The notes: generated from the sequence alone by a model not told the origin. A stretch of DNA of 64,000 bases from DASRQK01 sp040392005 (GCA_040392005.1 JBEBWT010000007.1:15531-79530), one strand, 5' to 3'. Counted from the first letter of the stretch, positions 47,019 to 54,922 are shown. A program made the numbers and translations.

Positions 47019-47048
47019 ATTTGCAATTTAAAATGCGCAATTGCAAAT
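47019..47048. promoter_or_regulatory. Perfect inverted repeat ATTTGCAATT / AATTGCAAAT upstream of fic
   Basis: Ten-base arms at 47019-47028 and 47039-47048 around a 10-base spacer, starting 5 bases upstream of the fic ATG. Each arm contains a TTGCAA core. It is a likely operator, perhaps for the winged helix of the Fic protein itself. Confidence 0.55.
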
Positions 47049-47106
47049 AACGGTACATTTTTACAAAAAGACAAATCTTATTGCAAAAAACAGACAGTTT
47101 TTGCAA
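47021..47106. repeat. Phased array of five TTGCAA-type sites at exactly 20-bp spacing
   Basis: TTGCAA occurs at 47021, 47041, 47081 and 47101, and TTACAA at 47061, filling every 20-bp step between the fic start and hemW. Twenty bases is about two turns of DNA, so all sites lie on the same face. Flanking bases differ between units, so this is a set of sites rather than a recent tandem duplication. Confidence 0.8.
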
Positions 47107-47109
47107 TAA
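47078..47109. promoter_or_regulatory. Perfect 12-bp inverted repeat TTATTGCAAAAA / TTTTTGCAATAA
   Basis: Arms 47078-47089 and 47098-47109 with an 8-base spacer, comprising the two hemW-side sites of the TTGCAA array. Palindromic layout and position suggest a dimeric repressor site. A hairpin in RNA is also possible. Confidence 0.55.
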
Positions 47110-47157
47110 CGGCGTTGGTTTTGTCATTAATAATGAAAGTTGAAGTATAATTTCCCT

Positions 47158-47165
47158 TACCTTTG
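47158..47165 (+). promoter_or_regulatory. Candidate -7 promoter box of hemW
   Basis: TACCTTTG matches TAnnTTTG exactly and ends only 4 bases before the hemW ATG (47170), so transcription from it would give an almost leaderless mRNA. No good -33 element is seen. Confidence 0.35.
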
Positions 47166-47169
47166 CCAA

Positions 47170-48336
47170 ATGGCCGGCATCTATTTCCACATTCCTTTCT
47201 GTAAACAGGCCTGTCACTACTGTGATTTTCACTTTGTGACCTCCCTGAAATACAAAGAAGATATGCTGCTCGCCATGGAAAAGGAGCTGCGATGGCAACA
47301 TGATGCCGGGTTTTTTGCCACCGGCACACCTGTTGAGTCCATTTATTTCGGGGGCGGGACCCCTTCCCTACTGGAGCCGGGAGAAATCGCAGATCTGCTG
47401 GCGCTTTGTGGTAAACTATTTGATACTTCGCAGTTGCGGGAAGTGACCCTGGAGGCCAATCCGGACGACCTGACTGCGATCAGGATCGCTGGGTTCCGGG
47501 AGGCCGGCATTGACCGGCTGAGCATTGGGGTGCAGTCTTTTTTTGAAGAAGATCTGCGCTGGATGAACAGGGCGCACGGGGCCGGTGAGGCAGAAACCGC
47601 CATCCGGCTGGCACAGGAAGCAGGGCTGGACAACATCACTGCTGATCTGATCTATGGCTTCCCTTTATTGACGGATGCGAAATGGGAGCACAACATCGCT
47701 ACCATGACCGGACTTGGCATTCCCCATATTTCCGCATACAGCATGACGGTGGAGCCCCGGACCGCACTGGGAACCTGGGTGCGCAGGGGTCAGGAACCCG
47801 CCATGGATGAGGAGCAGAGCGCCCGGCAATTTGAGCTATTGATGCAGCGGCTGGCTGAAAAGGGTTATGAACATTACGAAATTTCCAACTGGGCCTTGCC
47901 GGGCCGGGAAGCCGTCCATAACGGAAATTACTGGAAAGGACAGCCTTATCTGGGTATTGGCCCCTCGGCCCATTCCTACGATGGGCAGTACCGGCATTGG
48001 AATGTAGCCAATAATGCTAAATATATGCAGAGCATCCGGGAGTCGGGCCGGCCTGCGGCAGAAAGAGAATTGCTGAGTGTATCCGATCGTTTCAATGAAT
48101 ATGTGATGACATCGCTGCGGACTTCCTGGGGGCTGGACCTGAATTGGGTAAAGCAGCAGTTTGATCCGGTTTACTGGCAGCCACTGGAAGAGGGGCTCCG
48201 CAATTTTGAAAGTCAGGCCCTGATTAGCATAAAAAATCAGGATGCTGAAAATCCCGGAGAAAGCGGTGTATTTGTCCTGACCCCCGCGGGCAAACTCCTG
48301 GCGGACCGCATTGCCTCCGATTTGTTTTTCACATAG
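47170..48336 (+). CDS. hemW: Radical SAM heme chaperone HemW
   Basis: Inserts heme into target proteins; formerly annotated as oxygen-independent coproporphyrinogen oxidase. The 388-residue product has the radical SAM cysteines C11, C15 and C18 (CKQACHYC), lacks the extra N-terminal part of true HemN, and has the family patterns FGGGTPSLL, TLEANPDD, IDRLSIGVQSF and YEISNWA. The ATG at 47170 is chosen since it directly precedes IYFHIPFC; an upstream TTG adds ten unrelated residues. Confidence 0.94.
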   Translation: MAGIYFHIPFCKQACHYCDFHFVTSLKYKEDMLLAMEKELRWQHDAGFFATGTPVESIYFGGGTPSLLEPGEIADLLALCGKLFDTSQLREVTLEANPDDLTAIRIAGFREAGIDRLSIGVQSFFEEDLRWMNRAHGAGEAETAIRLAQEAGLDNITADLIYGFPLLTDAKWEHNIATMTGLGIPHISAYSMTVEPRTALGTWVRRGQEPAMDEEQSARQFELLMQRLAEKGYEHYEISNWALPGREAVHNGNYWKGQPYLGIGPSAHSYDGQYRHWNVANNAKYMQSIRESGRPAAERELLSVSDRFNEYVMTSLRTSWGLDLNWVKQQFDPVYWQPLEEGLRNFESQALISIKNQDAENPGESGVFVLTPAGKLLADRIASDLFFT

Positions 48337-48407
48337 GGTCGCTCGGGTTTTGCAGGGGGAGCGTTCGGCTTATTTTGGGTCGGGCTGGATTTGCAATAAA
48401 ATTGGCG

Positions 48408-48415
48408 TAACTTTG
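48408..48415 (+). promoter_or_regulatory. Candidate -7 promoter box of the first Stealth gene
   Basis: TAACTTTG, an exact TAnnTTTG match ending 8 bases before the ATG at 48424. A TTTG at 48390-48393 lies too close for a standard -33 element. Confidence 0.3.
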
Positions 48416-48423
48416 TCTTTAAT

Positions 48424-49416
48424 ATGGAAATAGACTTTGTAGTGACCTGGGTGGACATGAACGACCCCCGATGGCAAAAGGATTTTGGCACCTATTCCGG
48501 AAAAATCGACAACACGAAGAACGAGGTTTCAGTAGCCAGGTTCAGGGACTACGGACTGCTGAAGTATTGGTTCAGGGGAATCGATAAATTTGCACCCTGG
48601 GTCCGCAAGATCCATTTTGTCACCTGTGGCCAGAAACCGGACTGGCTGGATGCTTCCCATCCCAAACTGAACCTGGTCCATCACGAAGATTACATTCCGG
48701 AGCAGTTCCTCCCCTGCTTCAATTCCAGCGTGCTGGAAATCTATCTGCATAAAATCCCCGATCTGGCCGAGCATTTTGTGTATTTCAACGATGATTTTTT
48801 CATTATCGACCATCTTCCAAAGGAACGCTTTTTCAAGGACGGTATCCCCCAGGATATTGCCGCATTCCGCATGAACCTGGGCATGTCTCTCTGGAGCAAG
48901 TGCCTGAAAAACAATATCCGGATCATCAATCGCCGTTTCGATAAAAAAGAAGTCTTCAAACGAGATCACGACAAATGGTATTTCCCGGAATATGGCAGCA
49001 AAGCGAGATTGACCCGCCTGCTTTCGGGCTACCCCAGATTTGTCACGCTGAGGACGCCGCACAATGCACAACCCTATACCAAAACCACTTTTGAGGAAGT
49101 GTGGGACTATGCCGGGGAAGAATTGACCGAAATGTCCAAAAACCGCTTCCGGAGCCCCAATGACCTGACCCAGGAACTGTTCCGTACCTGGCAGATCTGC
49201 CGGTCCAATTTCCTGCCGTACAATACCTATCAGGACACCAAGATGTTTCCGCTGGTTTTTCGCTCAAAACCGGCCATCCGGGCCATCCGCGACCAATCGT
49301 ATAAATTGGTCTGCATCAATGACAATGAGCACATCCGCAATTTTGAACAGGTGATGGAAGGGATCCAGGCGTCATTCAATCATATCATGCCCGAAAAATC
49401 GGCATTCGAGCTTTGA
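48424..49416 (+). CDS. Stealth-family sugar-phosphate transferase
   Basis: Predicted glycosyl-1-phosphate transferase of the Stealth group (relatives of GNPTAB and bacterial capsule polymerases), cytoplasmic, using nucleotide sugars. The 330-residue protein begins with the CR1 motif IDFVVTWVDMNDPRW. It contains CR2 (FAPWVRKIHFVTCGQKPDWL; LPCFNSSVLEIYLHKIPDLAEHF; FNDDFF), followed by less conserved CR3/CR4-type regions (TPHNAQPY) and the ending CINDNE to FEL. A paralogue faces it at 54839. It likely adds phosphosugars to a surface polysaccharide. Confidence 0.88.
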   Translation: MEIDFVVTWVDMNDPRWQKDFGTYSGKIDNTKNEVSVARFRDYGLLKYWFRGIDKFAPWVRKIHFVTCGQKPDWLDASHPKLNLVHHEDYIPEQFLPCFNSSVLEIYLHKIPDLAEHFVYFNDDFFIIDHLPKERFFKDGIPQDIAAFRMNLGMSLWSKCLKNNIRIINRRFDKKEVFKRDHDKWYFPEYGSKARLTRLLSGYPRFVTLRTPHNAQPYTKTTFEEVWDYAGEELTEMSKNRFRSPNDLTQELFRTWQICRSNFLPYNTYQDTKMFPLVFRSKPAIRAIRDQSYKLVCINDNEHIRNFEQVMEGIQASFNHIMPEKSAFEL

Positions 49417-49521
49417 TTTGATTGTCACTATCATAAACTTTTTTTGACCCTCTTGTAGCGTTTTGCCCGGAACACTCGTTATAATATATAAAGAGTGATT
49501 TTGTTGTGATTTGCTCCTGGG

Positions 49522-50010
49522 TTACAAATCCAATTCTCCAAATTTCAATTCAAAATTCAAGGCAATCCAATAGAGGTATTGATGCCCATTTTCACGACTG
49601 GTAAGCGTGCCCTTGTATTGTTTCATTAAGGTACCTTCGAGGCAAACAATTTCAGCAAGGGTCAATGAAGATGTATTGTCAATCATAAAACGCACAAAAA
49701 TCAATTCTCCATCGGGCCTCAATGTAAATTCTCCTCTCAATCGCTCTTTATTCTGTTTCAATATTTTTACCCGTTCCTTTCCCAATGTCCGTTTGATGAT
49801 CTCCTTCCACTCGTCCTCATTAGTCAGTGTTGAATTGATAAAATTCAAAGGAATATTATTGACTACCTCTCGATTGGGCTCAAGGGTTGGTTTATCCGTT
49901 TTCCAAACCGAGTAAAAAGAACCTTGGTGGATCTTGGCGATCACAAACGCTTGCCCGTTTACAGTCAATGTGTCTGTCACGACCTCCTGAGCTGACAGCG
50001 TTTTGCGCAT
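49522..50010 (-). CDS. Small protein of unknown function, paralogue of 50137-50667, leader lost
   Basis: I do not recognise the family. The 162-residue product aligns along its length with the neighbouring 176-residue protein: shared LEPNREVVNNIPL / LRPNREMVNGIPL, a helix with KERVKIL / EKRAQLS, and a GHQYLYWIALNFE / LHQHLYHISFNYE ending. It starts MRKTLSAQ, where the paralogue has a full signal peptide ending VQAQ; an in-frame TGA lies five codons upstream, so most of the leader seems to have been deleted. It may be non-functional or cytoplasmic. It lies in an AT-rich island. Confidence 0.55.
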   Translation of the reverse strand: MRKTLSAQEVVTDTLTVNGQAFVIAKIHQGSFYSVWKTDKPTLEPNREVVNNIPLNFINSTLTNEDEWKEIIKRTLGKERVKILKQNKERLRGEFTLRPDGELIFVRFMIDNTSSLTLAEIVCLEGTLMKQYKGTLTSRENGHQYLYWIALNFELKFGELDL

Positions 50011-50136
50011 ATTGATTTCTGCTCAGTAAAGCCCTTATAACATCTCTGCACTTGGTAAAGAATCTATAGATGAAGCGAGTTTTGTTTTAAATACTCAATG
50101 GAATGATCCTTGTATTGAAATAGCGACGATCATCTT

Positions 50137-50667
50137 TTACTGATCAAAATTCCATTCGTAGTTAAAGCTGATATGATATAGGTGCTGATGCAGGTTCCCC
50201 ACACTTTCCAAATTTGCTTTGAAACGTGTCTTAAAAGTTTCTTCAATTTTGAAAAGATCATTCAGCGTCAGCTTTGTGTGATCTATGACTTTAAACACGA
50301 TATTGATCACTGAGCCATCTCCCCTATAATAGATCCATCCTGATATCTTTTCCTTCTGTGTGGATAGCTGTGCTCTTTTTTCTGCACCTAATGCCTCACA
50401 GACAACCTCCATCAACTCATTTTTGTTGGTCATTTTAGTATTGGCCAGCTCCAGGGGAATTCCGTTTACCATCTCCCGGTTCGGCCTCAATTCAGACCTA
50501 TCCATATTCCAGACCAAATAATAAGGACCGGAGGATGACCTTGTAATTTCATAAGTATTCCCATCTATTGTCAGTTTACCTTCCCGGATTTGCTGCTGGG
50601 CCTGTACATGGATGACAAGTAATATGCAGACAATGGTTGTCAACAGTTGTTTAATACGGTTTTTCAT
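50137..50667 (-). CDS. Small secreted protein of unknown function (paralogue pair)
   Basis: The 176-residue product has a clear signal peptide (LLTTIVCILLVIHVQAQ). The mature protein has an N-terminal beta part (KLTIDGNTYEI; PYYLVWNMD), the PNREMVNGIPL motif shared with its downstream paralogue, a helix, and a C-terminal beta part. No enzyme motif is visible. It begins 11 bases after the HExxH lipoprotein gene, so the three genes are probably one transcript, and it may be a partner of that protein. Confidence 0.65.
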   Translation of the reverse strand: MKNRIKQLLTTIVCILLVIHVQAQQQIREGKLTIDGNTYEITRSSSGPYYLVWNMDRSELRPNREMVNGIPLELANTKMTNKNELMEVVCEALGAEKRAQLSTQKEKISGWIYYRGDGSVINIVFKVIDHTKLTLNDLFKIEETFKTRFKANLESVGNLHQHLYHISFNYEWNFDQ

Positions 50668-50678
50668 GATGGTATTAT

Positions 50679-52145
50679 TTAGTTGTTACAGTCAAGGTTG
50701 TTGTTAAATAGTTGTTTAAGGGCACTGGGTAACATGTTCTGGATGACATTCGATGAGATATAAGAACTATGCCCATAAATTTTATAAACATTCAAATGGG
50801 CCATATACGCTGCATCAAATCCAGATATGCTATTTAGATCTGGATAAGCAGCTCCGTTGCTAGTTAATGTATCTATCCATAGTTTATATTGATCTTTTGC
50901 ATCCGTAAACCCCGCTATGGTAGTTTGCTTAAACATATCTCCCACCTCGCTTGGGCCATTTGATATTCTTTTGACAATATCTTGAAATACAATTTGTTCA
51001 AATTCTATATTGATGTGGTTGGGACTTAAACCCTCCATCGTTGCACCATATATAAGCTGATGCTGATAGACATGAAACAATTCGTGTGCCAGAGTGCCAA
51101 CGTTAGTCAATGTGTATTCCGGAATGTTCTCATTGTATGTGATTGTCTTGGTGTCAGGGTTGTAAACAGCAATTGAAGTGACCCCCATTCGAATTTCGAC
51201 ATTTGCTTCTGTCATGACCTTATTATAAATGGTTTTGAAGCCACATTTATTATCCAGACTGTCAATCGCTTCCTGTAGGAGTAACTTTTCGCTAGGACTC
51301 AAAGTGGTGGTTTTAATTCCATCCGTAGAACCATTTCCTCCACTTCCGGGGTCATCATTTCCTTCACACATCCAATACATTGAAGGATCGGAGCATGGAT
51401 TTGGGTCATAAGGAGGATCGGGATCGGGATAATCTGGGGGTGAATCATCACACACATACTCATAGTTACAATAGTCAGACTCATACCAATCACAATCCTC
51501 GTCAGGATTGTCACCCGCTTCCATATACCCAGTACAGATCAGAACCATTTGCGGCACGCAAACCCAGTCACAATTCGCTCCGCCCCCATATGCACTTACA
51601 TCCATTGAACCTAGACTGCCAGATAACTGCTGCCACAGCCGGGGTGAACTGGGAGGCCCCTGGCCGGACCTATCCTTGACACTGTACCGTCGATTAAGCT
51701 GACCATTTTTGAACAGCAACACGGAGAGCTTTTTACCGTTGAGCTCCCGGTACTCCACATAACCAGAATAATTCAAACTAGCCAGAGACCTTAATTGTAT
51801 GTTTTTTTTCTGATAGCTATCTTTTTTATCCATTATGTATTCATATTCCGGCACATAAGTCACTAATAATTGGCGACCAGTTTTATTACCCTGCTTGTAA
51901 TAGAGCAGGCGTGTAAAGCTTTTTTTTGCCCGAGCCAAATTGATTTCTGAGCTGGCCTCTTGTTGGTCCAGATTATAAATAGAAATTTCACTCCTTGTTT
52001 GGACAATTGGGACCTCGATAGCTGTCAGTTTGGGAGTATTGGCATTTTTATATAGATTCCAGAGCGGCATGATTTTTTGCGGGGTGTTATTTCGATTTTT
52101 GGATGATGTAGTGGTACCCATATTTAGATTCAAAGACGCCTGCAA
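50679..52145 (-). CDS. HExxH-containing surface protein, main frame of a frameshifted lipoprotein gene
   Basis: The 488-residue frame has no leader of its own and only a TTG (52145) or an internal ATG (52121) to start from. About residues 60-150 are a basic beta region typical of Bacteroidetes lipoproteins that follow an EAKQAFAEEYGK-type helix. Residues 195-275 are very rich in Cys, Asp, Tyr and Pro (CDWVCVPQM; SPPDYPDPDPPYDPNPC). A HELFHVYQH zinc-protease-like motif lies near residue 355. The family is unknown; it may be a metallopeptidase. The true start appears to be the ATG at 52302 in another frame, so this copy is probably broken unless the shift is a sequencing error. Confidence 0.6.
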   Translation of the reverse strand: MQASLNLNMGTTTSSKNRNNTPQKIMPLWNLYKNANTPKLTAIEVPIVQTRSEISIYNLDQQEASSEINLARAKKSFTRLLYYKQGNKTGRQLLVTYVPEYEYIMDKKDSYQKKNIQLRSLASLNYSGYVEYRELNGKKLSVLLFKNGQLNRRYSVKDRSGQGPPSSPRLWQQLSGSLGSMDVSAYGGGANCDWVCVPQMVLICTGYMEAGDNPDEDCDWYESDYCNYEYVCDDSPPDYPDPDPPYDPNPCSDPSMYWMCEGNDDPGSGGNGSTDGIKTTTLSPSEKLLLQEAIDSLDNKCGFKTIYNKVMTEANVEIRMGVTSIAVYNPDTKTITYNENIPEYTLTNVGTLAHELFHVYQHQLIYGATMEGLSPNHINIEFEQIVFQDIVKRISNGPSEVGDMFKQTTIAGFTDAKDQYKLWIDTLTSNGAAYPDLNSISGFDAAYMAHLNVYKIYGHSSYISSNVIQNMLPSALKQLFNNNLDCNN

Positions 52146-52206
52146 CTTACCGTATTCTTCAGCGAAGGCCTGTTTGGCTTCAGCTACAATCGGATCATCT
52201 GTCTTC

Positions 52207-52302
52207 TCATAATTCCGACACCATATCCATGATCTTTTCCTTCCGGCATGAAAAGATTATTGAGAGCGACAATAAAAAAATGATTACATGGTTCTTTTTC
52301 AT
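52207..52302 (-). pseudogene. Frameshifted 5' end (lipoprotein signal) of the HExxH gene
   Basis: Thirty-one codons, with signal MKKNHVIIFLLSLSIIFSC, a lipobox cysteine at 19, then a stop TGA at 52209-52207. Removing one base from the AAAA run just after the cysteine codon (near 52239) joins it to a downstream frame reading NYEKTDDPIVAEAKQAF and onward into the HExxH gene, giving about 539 residues. Its ATG overlaps the stop of the O-antigen ligase-like gene (ATGA), which supports it as the real start. Confidence 0.6.
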
Positions 52303-53486
52303 AATTCATTTAGTTTATATTGTACTTTATTTCTGATATCTTCCACTAAATTAGAAGGCACTTTTATTGGAAGTTTCATAATCTCCTCCCCTCTCTCTTT
52401 GGCTTTGTCGTATTTTCTTTCTTTCAAATAAAAATCAAATAGTCGCACTCTGGTAAGAAATCGATTGGGGACGGCATATACGGCTTTTAAATAATAATAC
52501 TCCGCCAGTTTTTTATTGTTCAGTTTTTCATAAATCTGGCCTAGCTGTGCGTAAGATAGATGAAAAGGCTTCTGATGTATTAAAGATTCAACGCTCTGTT
52601 TTGCCTTATCCCATTCTTCTTGTTGCATATAGAATTCTGATTGGATTTGTAATATAGGAACTGGATCTGTGTACCAGCTTGGTTTAAGTTTTTCAAATCT
52701 TTGTACAATCTCTAGAACCTCGTATTCTCCAGATCGGACTTCATATTTCAGGTTAGTTAACTCCTGTTTAGTTTTATAAATTGACACTGCTGCAAAAATA
52801 GTTAACAATGTTAATAAAATATTTCCATACAGGCAAGCCTTGTTTTTGTTAAGTTTTATTAGCCACAAAGAAATCGCACTTTGAAGTACCCATAGATACC
52901 AGTAAAACGACTTTGAAAATGTATTGCTGAATAGGGATGCTACCAAAATAGAGATTAGTACGGATGCGAAAAGGTACGCAAAGCTTTGTCTTGTAGAGAT
53001 CGCTTGTATGGTCAATCTGATAAGTACCACGAACAGGATAACCAGAGGGATCAAGATCCCTACCCCCAGTTCGATCAGTAGCCTGTAATATTCATTAAAT
53101 ACATAATGTGTATTATCCGCAAGCAGTAGTTCTTTTTCGGTGTAGGGCTGGTACGCAAAATAGGCTGCCTGCTCATTCAGATAGGTCTTGCCCAGATTTC
53201 CATAGCCAATACCGGTAAGCCAATGATCCTGAAAAATAGAAAATGAAATCTTGTAGATCAACAGTCGACCCAATGATGAGTCTAGTTTCAACCAAAACAA
53301 TACTGCCAATGCAACAAATATACCGAACATGGCAATGACTTTAATTTTCCGTGTCGGTTTATAGATCACGGCCATCAATAACACCCAGGCACAAAGGGCA
53401 CCTAATACAAAGGATCTGTTCTGATCCTGCAAAGCCAGCAGGAATATTACAAGAGGAAAGATTGATAATCGGATAAAGGTTTGCAT
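52299..53486 (-). CDS. O-antigen ligase-like membrane protein with TPR tail, N-terminally shortened
   Basis: The 395-residue product has about five or six hydrophobic segments (LSIFPLVIFLLAL; LGALCAWVLLMAVIY; MFGIFVALAVLFWL; LGVGILIPLVILFVVLI) with the Wzy/WaaL-type loop WLTGIGYGNLGKTYLN to NTHYVFNEYYRLLIELG. A C-terminal TPR region follows (about 270-390). Related proteins are usually 550-700 residues; the first half of the membrane domain is absent here. The frame is open for another 11 codons upstream and is then blocked by TAA at 53537-53535. It may be a remnant. Confidence 0.65.
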   Translation of the reverse strand: MQTFIRLSIFPLVIFLLALQDQNRSFVLGALCAWVLLMAVIYKPTRKIKVIAMFGIFVALAVLFWLKLDSSLGRLLIYKISFSIFQDHWLTGIGYGNLGKTYLNEQAAYFAYQPYTEKELLLADNTHYVFNEYYRLLIELGVGILIPLVILFVVLIRLTIQAISTRQSFAYLFASVLISILVASLFSNTFSKSFYWYLWVLQSAISLWLIKLNKNKACLYGNILLTLLTIFAAVSIYKTKQELTNLKYEVRSGEYEVLEIVQRFEKLKPSWYTDPVPILQIQSEFYMQQEEWDKAKQSVESLIHQKPFHLSYAQLGQIYEKLNNKKLAEYYYLKAVYAVPNRFLTRVRLFDFYLKERKYDKAKERGEEIMKLPIKVPSNLVEDIRNKVQYKLNEL

Positions 53487-53888
53487 GTCATTAGAAAAAA
53501 GGTTGTGTAATGTAAACTGTGCTATTGAATCAACTTAACCCAATAACTCCCCTTGATTCAGGTGTAGCCTAATGCCAAATCTAATATAAAGTTGTGAAAT
53601 AGTCAAGCTCCATTTCTGGAGGGGCATGGTCCTCTTCTTTGTAATTTCCCCCCGGATCACCAGATATAACAGTTTCTTGTCCTTGTCGGGGATATACCGT
53701 ATACTGCTATGGATCTGGCGCATGATGTAGAGCAGCATACGTGTTTTCGAAAAAAACCGTCTCTATCACCTCCGGGAAACCCTTTAGACCATCGCGATGC
53801 AGGCGATCAAAATATCCTCAAATGAGCGAATCTGCTGGTAAATTTTATGGAAAGTAACTGATCCGGCCCAAAGCTCAGCCCCGTTGGC
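53487..53888. other. 402-base gap with degraded coding traces
   Basis: No convincing gene. A 67-codon minus-strand frame (53738-53535, containing RQIHSSIRYIPDKDKKLLYL) lies in the same frame as the O-antigen ligase-like gene and is separated from it by a single TAA, but its product is not hydrophobic and I do not recognise it. The rest (53739-53888) shows nothing except two copies of an AAAGCTCA-type string near 53868 and 53892. It looks like eroded sequence left by rearrangement. Confidence 0.4.
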
Positions 53889-54839
53889 CTAAAGCTCAAA
53901 AGGAGATCGCTCCGGAAAGTGTTTTTCAAGTAGGTGGCCGATGAGCATACGGTGATGGTCCCTGTTTCGCTGACTGTCATTGAGGCAGAATAGTTTGGGA
54001 TTGTATTTTTTCAGATAGGCATCAAAATCATGTTTGTGCAACAGAATCCGGCTGGATGTTTTGCGCCCCACATATTGCAGGTGCGCCCGGCCCTGGCTCA
54101 GCCCGTAAAAAGAAAAGGCTGAGCGGTGCAGATCTCCGTAAGTCCGTGTCCGGTTGTGCTGCGAGGCCCTGACCTGATCAGCGAATACTTCCTCGACCGA
54201 TTTCTGAAAATCGGATTTCAGATAGCTGTCGATATTGTGATGGGGCGTGCCGGAAAAATACGCGCCAAACTTCTCTTCGACCAACGTGGCCGCGTCGAAT
54301 ACCATCTGGGCATACTGACCCACTCCCTTTGATGTCAGCCTTTTCAGTGTATAATAGAACTTTCCCAGTCTGTTTCGCTTCAGGCGGACAATGGGGTAGC
54401 CGCCTTCTTCTGAAAAGAAAAATTCAGGGGAAAGGTCCGCATTGAAGAACATATCGTCATTCGAATACAGGAAATGCTCGGCCAGATCGGGGATTTTATA
54501 CAGAAAATACTCGATGACACTGGAATTGTAACAGGGCAGCACCCCCTCGGGGAAAATATCCCGGTGGTCCACGATTTGGATCCTGGGATGGGAGATGTCC
54601 AGCCAGGACGGCCGCTGGTTGTCGGTGACAATAAAAATCTTCCGGATCCAGGGGGCGTGTTTATGTGCGGACCGGAGGGCGTATTTCAATTCGTCATTGT
54701 CCGCATACCTACCCTTATTGTGGGTTTCGGAGTTGTCATATACCTTGTTGGTAAAGCGACCCTTTTTTTCCAGCCATACAGGATCTTCCCCATCCACCCA
54801 AAGGTAAACAAGGTCGATCTCCAATCCATTGATTCCCAT
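53889..54839 (-). CDS. Stealth-family sugar-phosphate transferase (second copy)
   Basis: The 316-residue paralogue of the gene at 48424 has CR1 EIDLVYLWVDGEDPVW and CR2 with HAPWIRKIFIVTDNQRPSWL, LPCYNSSVIEYFLYKIPDLAEHF and SNDDMFF. It also has a TPHHNIDSY motif, LFCLNDSQ, and the same FEL C terminus. The ATG at 54839 is used; a TTG three codons upstream is in frame. It is transcribed divergently from the nucleotide-sugar genes. The substrate sugar is unknown. Confidence 0.88.
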   Translation of the reverse strand: MGINGLEIDLVYLWVDGEDPVWLEKKGRFTNKVYDNSETHNKGRYADNDELKYALRSAHKHAPWIRKIFIVTDNQRPSWLDISHPRIQIVDHRDIFPEGVLPCYNSSVIEYFLYKIPDLAEHFLYSNDDMFFNADLSPEFFFSEEGGYPIVRLKRNRLGKFYYTLKRLTSKGVGQYAQMVFDAATLVEEKFGAYFSGTPHHNIDSYLKSDFQKSVEEVFADQVRASQHNRTRTYGDLHRSAFSFYGLSQGRAHLQYVGRKTSSRILLHKHDFDAYLKKYNPKLFCLNDSQRNRDHHRMLIGHLLEKHFPERSPFEL

Positions 54840-54845
54840 GTAGTG

Positions 54846-54853
54846 CAAAAGTA
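54846..54853 (-). promoter_or_regulatory. Candidate -7 promoter box of the second Stealth gene
   Basis: TACTTTTG on the minus strand matches TAnnTTTG exactly and ends 6 bases before the ATG at 54839. Confidence 0.3.
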
Positions 54854-54891
54854 AGAGATTATTATCCCAATTTGAAATTTTTGTTAATTAA

Positions 54892-54922
54892 TTGAGAATA
54901 TGAGTCCAATTGGTTATTTTTG
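54892..54922 (+). promoter_or_regulatory. Candidate promoter of the UXS-galE-rfbB genes
   Basis: TTG at 54892-54894 and TATTTTTG at 54915-54922 are separated by 20 bases, matching the -33/-7 layout of Bacteroidetes promoters. The leader before the ATG at 54970 would be about 40 bases. Confidence 0.4.

Noticed and set aside
53535..53738. 67-codon minus-strand frame as a real gene
   Set aside because: No family match, no leader or membrane segment, and it ends one stop codon before a truncated gene in the same frame, so it is more likely eroded sequence.
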